A program made the position numbers and the translations under genes. From NCBI GenBank assembly GCA_040219735.1, contig JAVJRX010000045.1: a DNA stretch of 64,000 bases. The stretch is one strand, 5' to 3'. Below are positions 42,174 to 52,480 of the stretch, one piece after another; positions within the stretch are counted from its first letter, which is position 1, and each line of letters begins with the position of its first letter. Source of the stretch: Coleofasciculus sp040219735 (GTDB lineage Bacteria; Cyanobacteriota; Cyanobacteriia; Cyanobacteriales; Coleofasciculaceae). Under the pieces are notes generated by a model. It saw only the letters and a list, made by a program, of their open reading frames with translations, searched no databases and was not told the origin of the DNA.

Positions 42174-43655
42174 ATGCTATTTAATAGCTTTGCTTTCTTA
42201 GTCTTCTTTTTAATAACCTTCTCAGTCTACTACTTGCCCGCCTGCAAGACTATACAAATTCCTATCTTACTTGTAGCGAGTTTGATATTTTACAGTTGGG
42301 ATAATCCAATGCTGGTTATCTTGCTAATTATATCAATGCTGCTGAATGGGTTCACCAGTTTCCGAGTTGCCCATGCGCCTGACAAACAAGGTGAATTCTT
42401 TTGGGCGTTTACAGGCGTTACGACTAACTTAGCGATATTGGGCTTGTTTAAGTATGGTTCTTTAGTAACGCATCTATTCGTTGATAACTTAACTACGGTT
42501 AATCCAGAAGAAGGGGTTGTTGCTTTACTGTTACATTTGCCGCTACCGATTGGGATTTCATTTTATACATTTCAAGGAATTAGTTTAGTTGTTGATGTTT
42601 TTCGCAATCGGGACAAAGACAACTCGTATGTAGGAGATAGTTTAGTTCGTCATCTTATCAATACTTCATTCTTTATTGCCTTATTTCCCCAAATTATTGC
42701 AGGTCCTATTGTCAAAGCAAATACCTTTTTTCCTCAGATAGAAACGAAGTATTTAAAATACATTAAGTGGGATATTGTTTTCCGTTCCTTGACCGTTGGT
42801 TATTTTCTGAAAATGGTCGTAGCGGATAACTTAAAAGATTATACGTATTGGATTGCTTGCCCATACTGCCAAGGACAAGCCACTTCGACTAATCTAGTTT
42901 TGCTCTTCGGCTACTCGATGCAAATATTTGCCGACTTTGCCGGATACTCTATCATTGCCATTGGTTTAGGAGCGGCGTTGGGATATCGTTTTCCAGAGAA
43001 TTTTAACTTCCCTTATATTTCGCGATCGATTGCCGAATTTTGGCGACGTTGGCATATTTCCTTATCAAGTTGGTTACGAGATTATTTATATTTCCCGTTA
43101 GGCGGGAATCGCAAGGGTAACATTAGGACATATATTAACTTGATGATTGTTATGACTTTAGGAGGACTTTGGCATGGTGCGGCTTGGAGTTATGCGGTTT
43201 GGGGGATGTTTCATGGGTTCGGCTTAGCCCTAGAACGATTTTTGGGTGTAGCTAACAAGAAAGCAGAAGAACAAGTGAAGCAATTACCACTCTGGCAACA
43301 GTTTATCTTAGATTCCATTCGAGTGATAGCTGTATTTTGGTTTGTCTCTCTAGGCTGGCTTTTGTTTAAGCTACCTCAGTTTGGAGAAGCGCTACAATTT
43401 ATGGGAGCGCTGATTAAAAATGTGGGTAAACCTCCCGATTTGAGGTTTGTGGCTCCTATTTTAATTTTTTCATTACCCGTTGTTATGTACCATTTCCCTC
43501 ATTTTCCCACATTTGAACATCTAACCAACCGTTATCTTGATCCCTCAAAAAATAAAGTTGTAAAAGGGCTTCAAAACATAGCCCTAGCGACAATGTTATT
43601 TTTTATACTATTAAATAGTGGTAGCTCTAATGAATTCATCTACTTCCAATTCTAG
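42174..43655 (+). CDS. MBOAT family O-acyltransferase, AlgI-like
   Basis: The protein has 493 residues and about ten hydrophobic segments. AlgI-type MBOATs pass acyl (often acetyl) groups across the membrane for modification of exported polysaccharides. The family core is clear: RSIAEFWRRWHISLSSWLRDYLYFPLGGNRKG, followed by the MVMTLGGLWHGAAWSYAVWGMFHG region with the active-site His. The length is typical. The SGNH-like gene that follows overlaps its end and may complete the acylation of the polymer made by this locus. The ATG at 42174 opens with a strongly hydrophobic first helix. Confidence 0.92.
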   Translation: MLFNSFAFLVFFLITFSVYYLPACKTIQIPILLVASLIFYSWDNPMLVILLIISMLLNGFTSFRVAHAPDKQGEFFWAFTGVTTNLAILGLFKYGSLVTHLFVDNLTTVNPEEGVVALLLHLPLPIGISFYTFQGISLVVDVFRNRDKDNSYVGDSLVRHLINTSFFIALFPQIIAGPIVKANTFFPQIETKYLKYIKWDIVFRSLTVGYFLKMVVADNLKDYTYWIACPYCQGQATSTNLVLLFGYSMQIFADFAGYSIIAIGLGAALGYRFPENFNFPYISRSIAEFWRRWHISLSSWLRDYLYFPLGGNRKGNIRTYINLMIVMTLGGLWHGAAWSYAVWGMFHGFGLALERFLGVANKKAEEQVKQLPLWQQFILDSIRVIAVFWFVSLGWLLFKLPQFGEALQFMGALIKNVGKPPDLRFVAPILIFSLPVVMYHFPHFPTFEHLTNRYLDPSKNKVVKGLQNIALATMLFFILLNSGSSNEFIYFQF

Positions 43656-44520
43656 TTGGCGCTTTATGGTGCGTCCGCTATTAATCTTGATTTTCTTACT
43701 GAGCTTATATCATACATTAACGGTTGGTAAAGTGTTACCTTCTAGTGAGGGTATCAGTATCGAGGAAACAAACTATGTCAAAGTTGAAAAATACGTCTAT
43801 CACGATAGCAAAATTGATGTGTTATTAGTGGGAAGTTCGCGTACCGCTAAACTTGATCCTCAATATATTAGTGATGACGCGGCGAATCTAGGAATGCGGG
43901 GATTGTCTTCAGCAACGGGTTTAGAGTTAGTGAAAAAGACCAAATTAAAGCCATCCCGTGTTTTAGTAGAAATTAATGAGACAATTGGTCGGCAAGATGA
44001 AGACCTAATCAAGTCGTTATTTAGTCCCTTCAAGTACTATATTCGTCAGTATCTTCCTATGTTTAGGACTGAGTATAGACCTGTGAGTGTTTTTATCCAA
44101 GCTGTGCGAAATTTTTTGGAAGAGAAAGATATTATTAGTCTAGAGGAAATAGACCAACAGCGCATTAATCTAGAATTTAGAGAAACCATCGTCAAAGAAG
44201 CGATTCAGGACAATAATCGACCATTATCAGAAGAAGACAAAGCAACTCTAAGGCGAGATGCAGAGTCTATTAAATCTCAAATTGAAGCTATTGAAACAAG
44301 TGGTGTGCGGGTTGTTTTGTACAATGTACCTGGAGATCCACGGATTGATAAGACAATGAAGCAACGTCAAGAGCAAGAATTTCTACGAACCTTATTTCCG
44401 CCCAAGAAATTTGAGTGGTTACCTGAGCCACCCGCGAGAGAGTGGAACACTTCAGATGGTACTCATTTAATCAGTAATGATGCTAAGGTGTTTACTGAAT
44501 TTATTAGAGATAAAATATAA
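43630..44520 (+). CDS. SGNH-like protein, partner of the MBOAT acyltransferase
   Basis: About 296 residues with an N-terminal membrane anchor (VRPLLILIFLLSLYHTL) and a periplasm-facing domain. GSSRTAKLDP near residue 75 resembles SGNH block I with its Ser, and NTSDGTHLISNDA near the C-terminus resembles block V with Asp and His, as in AlgJ/AlgX-type acetyltransferases. It starts within the MBOAT gene (26-base overlap from ATG 43630), which fits the usual two-protein acylation pair. A GTG at 43618 is a longer alternative. The assignment is from motifs only and the middle is poorly conserved. Confidence 0.65.
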   Translation: MNSSTSNSSWRFMVRPLLILIFLLSLYHTLTVGKVLPSSEGISIEETNYVKVEKYVYHDSKIDVLLVGSSRTAKLDPQYISDDAANLGMRGLSSATGLELVKKTKLKPSRVLVEINETIGRQDEDLIKSLFSPFKYYIRQYLPMFRTEYRPVSVFIQAVRNFLEEKDIISLEEIDQQRINLEFRETIVKEAIQDNNRPLSEEDKATLRRDAESIKSQIEAIETSGVRVVLYNVPGDPRIDKTMKQRQEQEFLRTLFPPKKFEWLPEPPAREWNTSDGTHLISNDAKVFTEFIRDKI

Positions 44521-45711
44521 TTGTTAAAATTGACGGTATTGATTTTTCGTCTGTCCCAAAATTTGTGGGTGCGGTGTGCCTGTTTACTGGGTGCTTGTGT
44601 ACTGTTGGTTATCGTTAGCATCATTGGCTTTAACCAACACTTTGACACAAAATACCTGTATGTGGCTGGGTTGTCTTGGTGGGAAGGGTCAAATGCTTAT
44701 GATCCGAATGTAGCTAGCCGACTAGGGGCAAACCAGAGTTTAGGGAGTTTTTTCTATCCTCCCCAGATTGCGCCCCTGTGTCTTCTTCTCGGCGCATTTC
44801 CTTGGACACAGGCAAAAGTAGTAATGACCCTTGTCAATGGGATTAGCGCTGGGGTATTAGCTTATTTCTCTGTATTATTGGTTAAACAGCCTCAGGTAAA
44901 ACAGCTAAGGGTTCCGGGTTCTGGTGCAGTGTGGTTTATTCCAGCCATTGTTCTGGCTAATCCCTTTACCCTAAATGTGATTGTTTTGGGACAAACAACC
45001 TTAATTGTTGCCGCAGCGCTGGTTGGGGGTTGGTATTATGCTTATCGCGATAAGTGGGTTTTAAGTGGTATTCTGATTGCCATTTCTACAATTAAACCGC
45101 AGTTAAGCCTCCTGGTTATCCTGTGGTTCCTTTTAGAACGGCGCTGGCGAATTTTGGCAGTAGCCGCTGTTACTACCTTGATTTTTTGCCTAGTTCCCAT
45201 GGCGATTAGTGGTCCAATTGAGGTGTTTTTTGATTGGTTCGCTACTTTGGGTAAACATAAAACGATATTTGCCAATGTTTTAGGCACTGGGGGGGTTTTC
45301 AGTCTCCAAGATTTATTTTATGCGGCTGGGATTAAAGTGCCACCGTTATTGCCGTTGGGAATTGTCTTGACGGGTTTATTATGGTGGTATCGTTCTAGAG
45401 TGATTATCGATGATATGATTGGACTATTGATGGCAATTGCTTTACTGTTTGGTTTGGCACATCATTATGATTTAGTCGTATTAGCACCTATGGTGGCGGC
45501 ATCCTGGCGCTATATGCATAATCGCCCAATAGCAACTTGGATTGCCCTAGGATTGCTATTCATTATGCTTTTTCCACGAAATCTGGTCATGAGTTTTATC
45601 CACAGCAATCTATTGTTGCAATATCGTATTGTTGTGGTACTAGGGAGTACAATCTGGTTTTTGGTGATGAGCTTGAAGCGTAAATCAGAAATTCAGAAAG
45701 TGCAACTATGA
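44521..45711 (+). CDS. GT87 family (DUF2029) membrane glycosyltransferase
   Basis: This is a 396-residue GT-C-fold enzyme with about ten hydrophobic helices. The loop GSFFYPPQIAPLCLLLGAFPW after the first helices is typical of GT87 (PimE-like polyprenol-phosphate-mannose-dependent enzymes), where an aspartate near the first loop acts as base. It starts with a TTG directly at the stop of the preceding gene, so translational coupling is likely. Later in-frame starts would remove the first helix. It would add a sugar on the outer face of the membrane. The specific sugar is unknown. Confidence 0.8.
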   Translation: MLKLTVLIFRLSQNLWVRCACLLGACVLLVIVSIIGFNQHFDTKYLYVAGLSWWEGSNAYDPNVASRLGANQSLGSFFYPPQIAPLCLLLGAFPWTQAKVVMTLVNGISAGVLAYFSVLLVKQPQVKQLRVPGSGAVWFIPAIVLANPFTLNVIVLGQTTLIVAAALVGGWYYAYRDKWVLSGILIAISTIKPQLSLLVILWFLLERRWRILAVAAVTTLIFCLVPMAISGPIEVFFDWFATLGKHKTIFANVLGTGGVFSLQDLFYAAGIKVPPLLPLGIVLTGLLWWYRSRVIIDDMIGLLMAIALLFGLAHHYDLVVLAPMVAASWRYMHNRPIATWIALGLLFIMLFPRNLVMSFIHSNLLLQYRIVVVLGSTIWFLVMSLKRKSEIQKVQL

Positions 45712-45739
45712 ATTTCTGGAAATATTAGTAATTTCCAAT

Positions 45740-46660
45740 TTACACTCTGAATTGCTCTACGTCAAAGTTGGTTAAATCATTTTGATGAACAAAACGAGAC
45801 GAAATACCGGGTGCAGCAAAATATTTTCCCATAAGTTTTTCTGGCTCTTTTTTACCACCTCCCTCTGCCTCAATAAGTTGAGCAACGTAGCGACATAGAT
45901 CGAGCCTAGCAGCGTTGACCTGCTTGAGTACCTGCTCGCGGATTTTATGCGGATCGGGTGGTGATTTTTGCCAACGTTGTACGGCTTGAGCAACAGCATC
46001 AGGTTCTGGTGGAACAATGATTGAATTCTTCTCATTGAAAAACTCATCACGTCCGCCTTTGTTTGGTGTACTGACGACGGGAATGCCACAAAGCAGATAT
46101 TCCATAGAAGCTAACATCGCTCCTTCCTGCGCCGAAAGGCACAAACCCACATAAGCTTGATTCATTTTTTTAGCTAATTCTGGGCGGGGAATAAATTCCT
46201 TATTATACTCAGCATGGGCTAATTCTGGACAGAAGGTGGGCAAATCACCGCCGTAAGATACTACCATCAGGCGTTTTATATCTTTTGCCAGCCAATGCCG
46301 TTTGAAGGGGGCAAGCTGGGCGATGTAAATAGCATCATAATGTTTTGGTTCATCAAGTGGTTTATAGATATACTCGTTAACATAAAGATTATGATTAAAA
46401 TGCGCTCCCTGCATCAACCAACGTTTCCGCCATAGATCTTCCTCTGGGGTATTGACGATAAAATGATGTTTCCTACCTTTTAGCGAATGCAGGATTTGAT
46501 TGGTTTTGTGCTTGACCATCGGTTTCCATCGAGCCGCAAAGCCAGCACACCCTTGCAAAATATGTTTCGGTCTGAACCCTTCAGGTAAACTGGGAAAATG
46601 ACCGATATATGACACGATTAAGGGTTCGGTGCTAAGGATGTAAAAGCCATTATGTAACAC
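45740..46660 (-). CDS. glycosyltransferase, GT4-like C-terminal domain
   Basis: A 306-residue protein starting at GTG 46660. The frame upstream is closed by TAG and no strong ribosome site is visible. The C-terminal half has the GT-B nucleotide-sugar binding pattern: LCLSAQEGAMLASMEYLLCGIPVVSTPNKGGRDEFF. The N-terminal domain is short for a GT4 enzyme, so either it is a compact family or the 5' part has been lost. It lies on the minus strand within an otherwise mixed-strand polysaccharide locus. The donor and acceptor are unknown. Confidence 0.7.
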   Translation of the reverse strand: MLHNGFYILSTEPLIVSYIGHFPSLPEGFRPKHILQGCAGFAARWKPMVKHKTNQILHSLKGRKHHFIVNTPEEDLWRKRWLMQGAHFNHNLYVNEYIYKPLDEPKHYDAIYIAQLAPFKRHWLAKDIKRLMVVSYGGDLPTFCPELAHAEYNKEFIPRPELAKKMNQAYVGLCLSAQEGAMLASMEYLLCGIPVVSTPNKGGRDEFFNEKNSIIVPPEPDAVAQAVQRWQKSPPDPHKIREQVLKQVNAARLDLCRYVAQLIEAEGGGKKEPEKLMGKYFAAPGISSRFVHQNDLTNFDVEQFRV

Positions 46661-46759
46661 AATAACTATGGAGAATGACGACAGAAGTGGCTAATGCGTA
46701 AATCAATCGATCGATAATTCTCAAATTCTATCACTATCGGGTTGATAGTCTGTCTGGCA

Positions 46760-49036
46760 CTAATATCGAACCGTCTGTCGGCGATAGGACGCTGTTTCCT
46801 CTGCTTTAACACCATTGGCAACAGTTCCTAAAACAGAAGCGCCAGCAATCTTTAACCCATCGAATGCCTTTGTGAGCAGAGAACGGTCTGTCTTCTCTAT
46901 GGCTACAACCAGTAACGTCCCATCTGCCTGAGCTGCTAGCAGGTTACCATCTCCTAACCCAAGCAACGGTGGTGTATCATATATTACCAAGTCAAACTGG
47001 GTAGAAAATTGATCCATGAGAGACTGCATCTTATCAGACGAGAGCAGCTTGATTGGGTCAGCCAAGGTCTGACCAGCGGTTAAGACAAAGAGGTTGTCAT
47101 CTAAGGGAGATTTCTGGATTGCCTGATTAATCGTTACGTTTGTGCTAATGATATCACTAAGCCCCTGGGTATTGGGCAAGTCCAACCGATTGTGAAGCTG
47201 CGGAACTCGTAAATCTGTGTCTATAAGTAAGACGCGCTGACCAATTGCCGCTGCAGTTTTGGCTAAGTAGACAGCAACCGTCGTTTTCCCGTCACCTGGT
47301 ATGGCTGAACTAATCGCTAACGAGTGAATTGGCTTTTTCGCATTCAGCAAGCGGATATTCGTGTAGAGTGAACGAAACGCTTCCATGAAGGGAGAAGCGG
47401 TGTAGGGATTCCGTTGGCTGCGATGATTCCCCCCCAACAGAGGACGGTTTTTCCCATTTGCTCCATCAGCAAGTTGGGTTAACGCTGCGAGTTGATTCCG
47501 TTGCTGAGGCAGCTTCTTGAGTGTCTTGGCAATCGGAATCGCGCCTAATACAGGTAGTTTGGTTGCGCCTTTGATTTCATCAGGGGTGTGGAAAACCGTA
47601 TGGAGAACTTCAACCAGAAAACCCACCCCAATTCCCAGCAGCGAACTTAAAATCATGGCAATCATCACCTGTCGCTTGGTTTGCTTGGCTTCAGCCGGAA
47701 TGAGCATACCATTTTCATGACGCGGAATCTTGGGTTCCTCAATGAGCTGCCAAGGAACTTCCTGTTGGGCATTGTCTAATCTCAAGGCTTCGCGTTTTCT
47801 TAAGAATTCCTTGAGGTTATCGGTGGCAACCTCTAACTTCCGTTGTAAGTCATTGTATTGACGAGCTGCATTGGGCAAGGCTTGAATTTGCTGTTTAACT
47901 TGATTTTCGGCTTGAATAATCTGTTGATATTGTTCCTCTATTCCCTTTAGTTTCCCTTCCACATCTTGCAGAATGGCTTGGGCTTTTTCTCGGGATAAAC
48001 GAGTCAATTGTTGCTCCTGTTCACGCAGGATTTCCATGGGTAGACTATCCTCCAGATAGAGGGAGGAATCTAATGCCATCTGGGTTTCTATATCTTGAAG
48101 CTGTCCAGTGATTGTATTGTAGGCTAATCCTTCACGCGCCAGCAGTGGCGTTCCATTGGTTTCTTGAAAGAGGTTTTGCAGGGTTTGATAGAGAGTCCGG
48201 GTTTCCGCTAATCTGGCTTCAGTGGCTAATCGGTCTTGTTTGATGGATAGAGCGTGCTGCGTCAGTAAGCCACTGGCTTCTTCTGGATCGATAACATTGT
48301 GTTGTTGCCGTAGGGTTTGGATTTTCGCTTGCAGCGTGTCAACTTGCTGGGATAGCTGAGGAAGCTGTTCTTCCAGAAATTGAATGCCTTGGCGTAAGCT
48401 GGTTTGACGTTCATCCAGACTATATTTCAGATAGGCTTGGGCAACCTTTTCCAGAACAAACTGAATTTCTTTGGGGTCAGTATCCCGATAGGTCACCTGT
48501 AAAATTTTCGTACCTTGTTCTTTGCCGTCTTTCTCATAACTCACGCGGTTAATGCCGAGTTTACCTAGGAGTTTGTTATAGTCAAGGTCAGGATATTGCT
48601 GTTGAATCTGTTCGGCAATGGGTTCAATCAGTTGAGTACTGCGTAAGACCCGAATTTGAGTTTCGTAGTCTAACGCTGATTCATCGACTTTGATGCGTTG
48701 AATATCTGTGCCTGAATCTGTTCCAGCCATGATGTATTGCTCCGCCAATCGACCTTGAGCAGATACGGGTTCAACCAGTAAGCGAAAGTAGCCTTCATAT
48801 GTAGGTCGGACGCTCTTGGCTTTCCAGACAATGAACCCCCCAGTTAGCGCGGTTAAGCCGATCGCCACACCTGCCATAACCAGTAAGCGGCGACGTATAA
48901 CGGCAAACAGCCAGTTTAAGTCTATGGGTTGTTCTTCACTCTCCTCAGGTACAGTGGTAGAGGTCTGCGGCAACACCTGAAGGGGTTTGCCATTAGACCG
49001 AGATGATAAAGGCGGGAAATTGGGTTCGGTATCCAT
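46760..49036 (-). CDS. Wzc-like polysaccharide co-polymerase with BY-kinase domain
   Basis: A 758-residue tyrosine autokinase that controls chain length and export. A Wzz-type domain with helices at about residues 50-70 and 465-485 flanks a long periplasmic coiled-coil region. The cytoplasmic BY-kinase has Walker A SAIPGDGKTTVAVYLA, Walker A' VLLIDTDLRVPQLH and Walker B LVIYDTPPLLG. The C-terminus carries two Tyr (ASYRRQTVRY), fewer than the Tyr cluster of E. coli Wzc. The fused kinase/Wzz form is usual in cyanobacteria and Proteobacteria. It lies downstream of the Wza-like gene on the same strand, after a 302-base gap. Confidence 0.92.
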   Translation of the reverse strand: MDTEPNFPPLSSRSNGKPLQVLPQTSTTVPEESEEQPIDLNWLFAVIRRRLLVMAGVAIGLTALTGGFIVWKAKSVRPTYEGYFRLLVEPVSAQGRLAEQYIMAGTDSGTDIQRIKVDESALDYETQIRVLRSTQLIEPIAEQIQQQYPDLDYNKLLGKLGINRVSYEKDGKEQGTKILQVTYRDTDPKEIQFVLEKVAQAYLKYSLDERQTSLRQGIQFLEEQLPQLSQQVDTLQAKIQTLRQQHNVIDPEEASGLLTQHALSIKQDRLATEARLAETRTLYQTLQNLFQETNGTPLLAREGLAYNTITGQLQDIETQMALDSSLYLEDSLPMEILREQEQQLTRLSREKAQAILQDVEGKLKGIEEQYQQIIQAENQVKQQIQALPNAARQYNDLQRKLEVATDNLKEFLRKREALRLDNAQQEVPWQLIEEPKIPRHENGMLIPAEAKQTKRQVMIAMILSSLLGIGVGFLVEVLHTVFHTPDEIKGATKLPVLGAIPIAKTLKKLPQQRNQLAALTQLADGANGKNRPLLGGNHRSQRNPYTASPFMEAFRSLYTNIRLLNAKKPIHSLAISSAIPGDGKTTVAVYLAKTAAAIGQRVLLIDTDLRVPQLHNRLDLPNTQGLSDIISTNVTINQAIQKSPLDDNLFVLTAGQTLADPIKLLSSDKMQSLMDQFSTQFDLVIYDTPPLLGLGDGNLLAAQADGTLLVVAIEKTDRSLLTKAFDGLKIAGASVLGTVANGVKAEETASYRRQTVRY

Positions 49037-49338
49037 CTAGAGTACCTCTAGCGTCTGGGGTTGATTGGCTAGAAAACAGCATCAACACCGTTGAGTGGAG
49101 TAGGACAGAATCCTATATATTACATTCTATGCATTTATTCCGCTAGCCAGAGGGTAAAGGGGAACAACAGGGAGATGGATGAGTTGTTAGGGAATGCAAA
49201 ACGGGAGGATGTCAGGGTTGCACAAAATGTTCAAGCTGATGATGGCGTTGGGTTACTCTTTTGAGAAGGCTTCGCCTACGTCCCTCAACCCAATCTACAA
49301 AAAAGATCGTGAATGCCATTTTTCTGTAGATGTTTTAA
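49037..49338. repeat. wza-wzc spacer with a GTTGGGTT...AACCCAA repeat
   Basis: GTTGGGTT at 49247-49254 and AACCCAA at 49287-49293 form an imperfect stem surrounding AAGGCTTCGCCTACGTCC. This resembles a repeat common in cyanobacterial genomes. The rest of the 302-base spacer shows no coding sequence. It may separate the two export genes into different transcripts. Confidence 0.5.
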
Positions 49339-50802
49339 CTACTCCAGAATTCCCAAGAGTTGAAAGATTCTCAAAACTCCTACCACGGGATTAATTGGTG
49401 CTAGTGCTGTTCCTAGGGTGTCTGTAACTCTAGCTAAACCAGAGCGATTAACCACGACGATATCGTTATTCCGAAGAATGGGATTGCCTTGCTCATTGAT
49501 GTTTTGGGCAAAGTCAATCGGGATGGTGCGTTTGGCAACTGTGCCATCGGGGTTGAGGCGAATCAGTTCCACCGACTGCTTCCGAGCGCGACTTTGCTCG
49601 AATCCCCCAGCCGCTAACAATGCTTGGTTAAGGGGGGTATTGGGGGGAACTTCTACTGTGCCTGGTTCAGTGACTTCGCCAACCACACTGACGCGAATCG
49701 TATCCGGTGAAAAATTAGCCGTCGCTAATTCCGTGGCTTCGGCAGGATTAACATCAGCAGCAGTGGGGACAACAATCGTATCGCCATCTTGGACAACGGT
49801 GTCTTGAGTAAAATCTCCTTGTTGGAGAAATTGCCACAAATTTACCGGAATCATGTATTCTGCACCCGTTTTGCTGACCCGGCGTAGCTGGATTTGGCGA
49901 ATATTCGCTAGGGGCTTAATCCCCCCAGCTAGTTGGAGGGCGCGACTCAACGTGGGAAAGCCACTCCGGTTTAGGGCATTTGTTGTATTTCCACCTACAA
50001 CCACATAAGTTCCCGGACGATTGACTTCACCTACAACCGTTACAGTGCGTGGTTGTTCCGGTTTAGGCGCAAAGCTACTGGTCGCAATTTGACTGGCTTC
50101 GGTAAGATTAATTGCGGTTAAGGGTGGCACAAAGATGGTGTCGCCGTCGCGTAAGGTGAGGTCTTGACGTTCAGTTCCAGTCTGGACAAGTTGCCACAAA
50201 TTAACTGTTTTGACAGATTCTAAGCGGTTTCCTGAACTGGAACGGATTTGGACTTGGCGTATATCGGCTGCTAGGGTGATTCCTCCCGCTTGTTCAAGTG
50301 CTTGGGGTAGGGTGGGATATTTTAATCCAGGTTGAACACCGACACCGCTTTGGAGATTGAGTAAGTAAGAACCCGGACGAGTAACTTCCCCAGCAATCAC
50401 GACACTTAAGGGGCGAGGCGTTACCAGGGTTACGGTGACAATGGGGCGCTTGAGGACACGAGCGTAGCGGTTGGATAGAGTGCGGTTGGCTTCGGTCAGG
50501 GTTACGCCTTGCAGAGATACAGCACCAATTAAGGGTAGGACAAGTGTTCCATCCGGGGGGAGCTGGTACTCTTGACTTAAGTCGGGCAGTTTAAATATCT
50601 CAATACGGATGCGATCGCCACCGCCTAGGGTGTAATCTGATAGTGTTGGTGTGGGGCTAGTTGGGGGGCTGACGGGCAGGTTTTCTGGGAAAACAGGTAA
50701 TTGAGCTTGGCTCAACCCCGGGCAAGTCATAACCATGAAAGCCAAAAGGGTCAGACCTGCAATTGTCGGCGTTTTTTGTTGGTTAAGATGGGTAGAAGAC
50801 AT
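49339..50802 (-). CDS. Wza-like polysaccharide export protein with SLBB domains
   Basis: The start was set at ATG 50802, giving MSSTHLNQQKTPTIAGLTLLAFMVMTCPGLSQA as signal peptide, for 487 residues. ATG 50823 and a longer frame to 50913 are possible, with no decisive ribosome site. After the signal is the Poly_export domain (DYTLGGGDRIRIEIFKLPDLSQEYQLPPDGTL). Three SLBB domains follow, each with a VVIAGEV/VVGEVNRPGTYV/VVGEVTEPGT strand. It forms the outer-membrane exit channel for exported polysaccharide. The C-terminus ends with a helical hydrophobic stretch consistent with Wza. It pairs functionally with the Wzc-like gene. Confidence 0.9.
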   Translation of the reverse strand: MSSTHLNQQKTPTIAGLTLLAFMVMTCPGLSQAQLPVFPENLPVSPPTSPTPTLSDYTLGGGDRIRIEIFKLPDLSQEYQLPPDGTLVLPLIGAVSLQGVTLTEANRTLSNRYARVLKRPIVTVTLVTPRPLSVVIAGEVTRPGSYLLNLQSGVGVQPGLKYPTLPQALEQAGGITLAADIRQVQIRSSSGNRLESVKTVNLWQLVQTGTERQDLTLRDGDTIFVPPLTAINLTEASQIATSSFAPKPEQPRTVTVVGEVNRPGTYVVVGGNTTNALNRSGFPTLSRALQLAGGIKPLANIRQIQLRRVSKTGAEYMIPVNLWQFLQQGDFTQDTVVQDGDTIVVPTAADVNPAEATELATANFSPDTIRVSVVGEVTEPGTVEVPPNTPLNQALLAAGGFEQSRARKQSVELIRLNPDGTVAKRTIPIDFAQNINEQGNPILRNNDIVVVNRSGLARVTDTLGTALAPINPVVGVLRIFQLLGILE

Positions 50803-51093
50803 TTCCACTGATTCCACTGCCATTGTCGGAGGAGTAAGGATATCAATTTCATTGTATACACAGGATATCAGTTTGAATGTTTTTGAGTTTGTTTTGCTGA
50901 AGCTGTTCGGCATTTAAAGTTTAATATCAATAAATGAAATGGTGAAATCTTTGTCGTGCGAGCATCTTGCTCGCTACTTTTATCCAATTCAAATGCCTGA
51001 CAGCTTATCAGCTATTTCAGGAAAGCTTTTATAGACATAAAAACACTTAAATACACTTAAAATTATTCGTTCAATATTCTCGGTCAAACTATA

Positions 51094-52434
51094 ATGAAAG
51101 AACTCATTTTAAGTCCTATATTCCTGCCTATCATCCTAGCTATTGGTACAGTCTATTTAGCTATTGTATTTTGTTTTACGAGTCGCAACAAGAAACTTGT
51201 GGCTTTTTTGGAAAAAGCTTTTGTCATTCTTTTTTTCTTCACGCTTTACAGTCCTACACTATATGGCTTTAATTTATACTTACATCCTAATGCACTAGCT
51301 CACAGCGCCAAAACCCTACCTTCGGCGGCTGTTCAGCTAGGTCTTTATGCCTCTGTTCTATTTGTTTTAGTCCCACGGCTGCGTTTTACACTCAAAGATT
51401 CTTTAAAGGTTGGAGTTGTCATTATCAAAAAGAACCCGTCCTTGTGTCTTTTCCTGTTAATCTTAAGTCTATCGGCTTTTTGGTCAATAACTCCTATGGA
51501 CACTTTTAAAGGCAGTCTAGTTCTTCTCTGCACTACAACGGTTACGGTTTATATTGCCAAACAATACTCTTTAAAATATTTTTATCATCTTTTTCGTTGG
51601 ATTGGTGCAGGAATAGCCTTAATTTCTTTAGTAAAACGGGGTTATCATGGTAAGGGTTGGCCCGGTATTTTAGGTCATCCTAACCAACTCGGAGCGGCTA
51701 TGGCTTTAGTTGCAACCTTATGGATTTGGCATGCAATTAATAATCCGAAACAACGCTGGCTATCAATAGGCATAATTTGCGTGTCATTTTTGCTCTTACA
51801 AAAGACTAATTCTGCTGGCTCTAAAGTACAAGTTGTTGTTTTGTTAAGCCTTATAATATATCTTCAATTCATTAAAAAACTAAGTTCTGAATGGGCATTT
51901 TTTGGTGTCCTAGTTTTCTTGATCGTTGTTACTATAGCAGCTATTCTAATTACAGAAAATCTGGAGACAATTGTGGTTGATGTTCTGAACAAGGATATGA
52001 CGTTTACGGGACGTATACCAATTTGGCAAATGGTCTGGGAGCAAGGGATAAAATCGCGCCCTTGGCTAGGCTACGGATATGAGGGCTTTTGGAAACCCGA
52101 TCTAGGAGTAGATGATCCTTCTGCTAAGATAATAATAGCGTCTACCGGATACAAAGCTGATCATGCTCACAATGGTTTTGTCGACTTAACTGTAGCTTTA
52201 GGTTTAGTTGGATGTGGACTGTTTCTTGTATCATTCTTGACAACTCTGGCTCGTGCTGTCTTATATGTGACTCAAACCCAAGACTATGAATCAGTATTAC
52301 CAATCTTGCTGTTAACATTCATGGTTATAGTGAATATTTCAATTAGCCGTCTTTTAGAAACTGACTACATTTGGTGTTATTATATTGTTTCAGTGGTTCG
52401 GTTAAGTCTAGATACTGAGAAATTTAACTTTTGA
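51094..52434 (+). CDS. O-antigen ligase/polymerase family membrane protein
   Basis: A 446-residue protein of the Wzy/WaaL superfamily, with about ten or eleven hydrophobic segments. Before the last helices is a periplasmic loop with FTGRIPIWQMVWEQGIKSRPWLGYGYEGFW, the Wzy_C-type signature of polymerases and ligases. It probably polymerises or transfers the repeat units of the exopolysaccharide. The ATG at 51094 opens directly in the first helix. AT content is visibly higher from about 51 kb on than in the first half of the window. Confidence 0.85.
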   Translation: MKELILSPIFLPIILAIGTVYLAIVFCFTSRNKKLVAFLEKAFVILFFFTLYSPTLYGFNLYLHPNALAHSAKTLPSAAVQLGLYASVLFVLVPRLRFTLKDSLKVGVVIIKKNPSLCLFLLILSLSAFWSITPMDTFKGSLVLLCTTTVTVYIAKQYSLKYFYHLFRWIGAGIALISLVKRGYHGKGWPGILGHPNQLGAAMALVATLWIWHAINNPKQRWLSIGIICVSFLLLQKTNSAGSKVQVVVLLSLIIYLQFIKKLSSEWAFFGVLVFLIVVTIAAILITENLETIVVDVLNKDMTFTGRIPIWQMVWEQGIKSRPWLGYGYEGFWKPDLGVDDPSAKIIIASTGYKADHAHNGFVDLTVALGLVGCGLFLVSFLTTLARAVLYVTQTQDYESVLPILLLTFMVIVNISISRLLETDYIWCYYIVSVVRLSLDTEKFNF

Positions 52435-52480
52435 TTACTCTTTACTCCAAAAAATTGAAGTTTACTTTAGATGATAAACC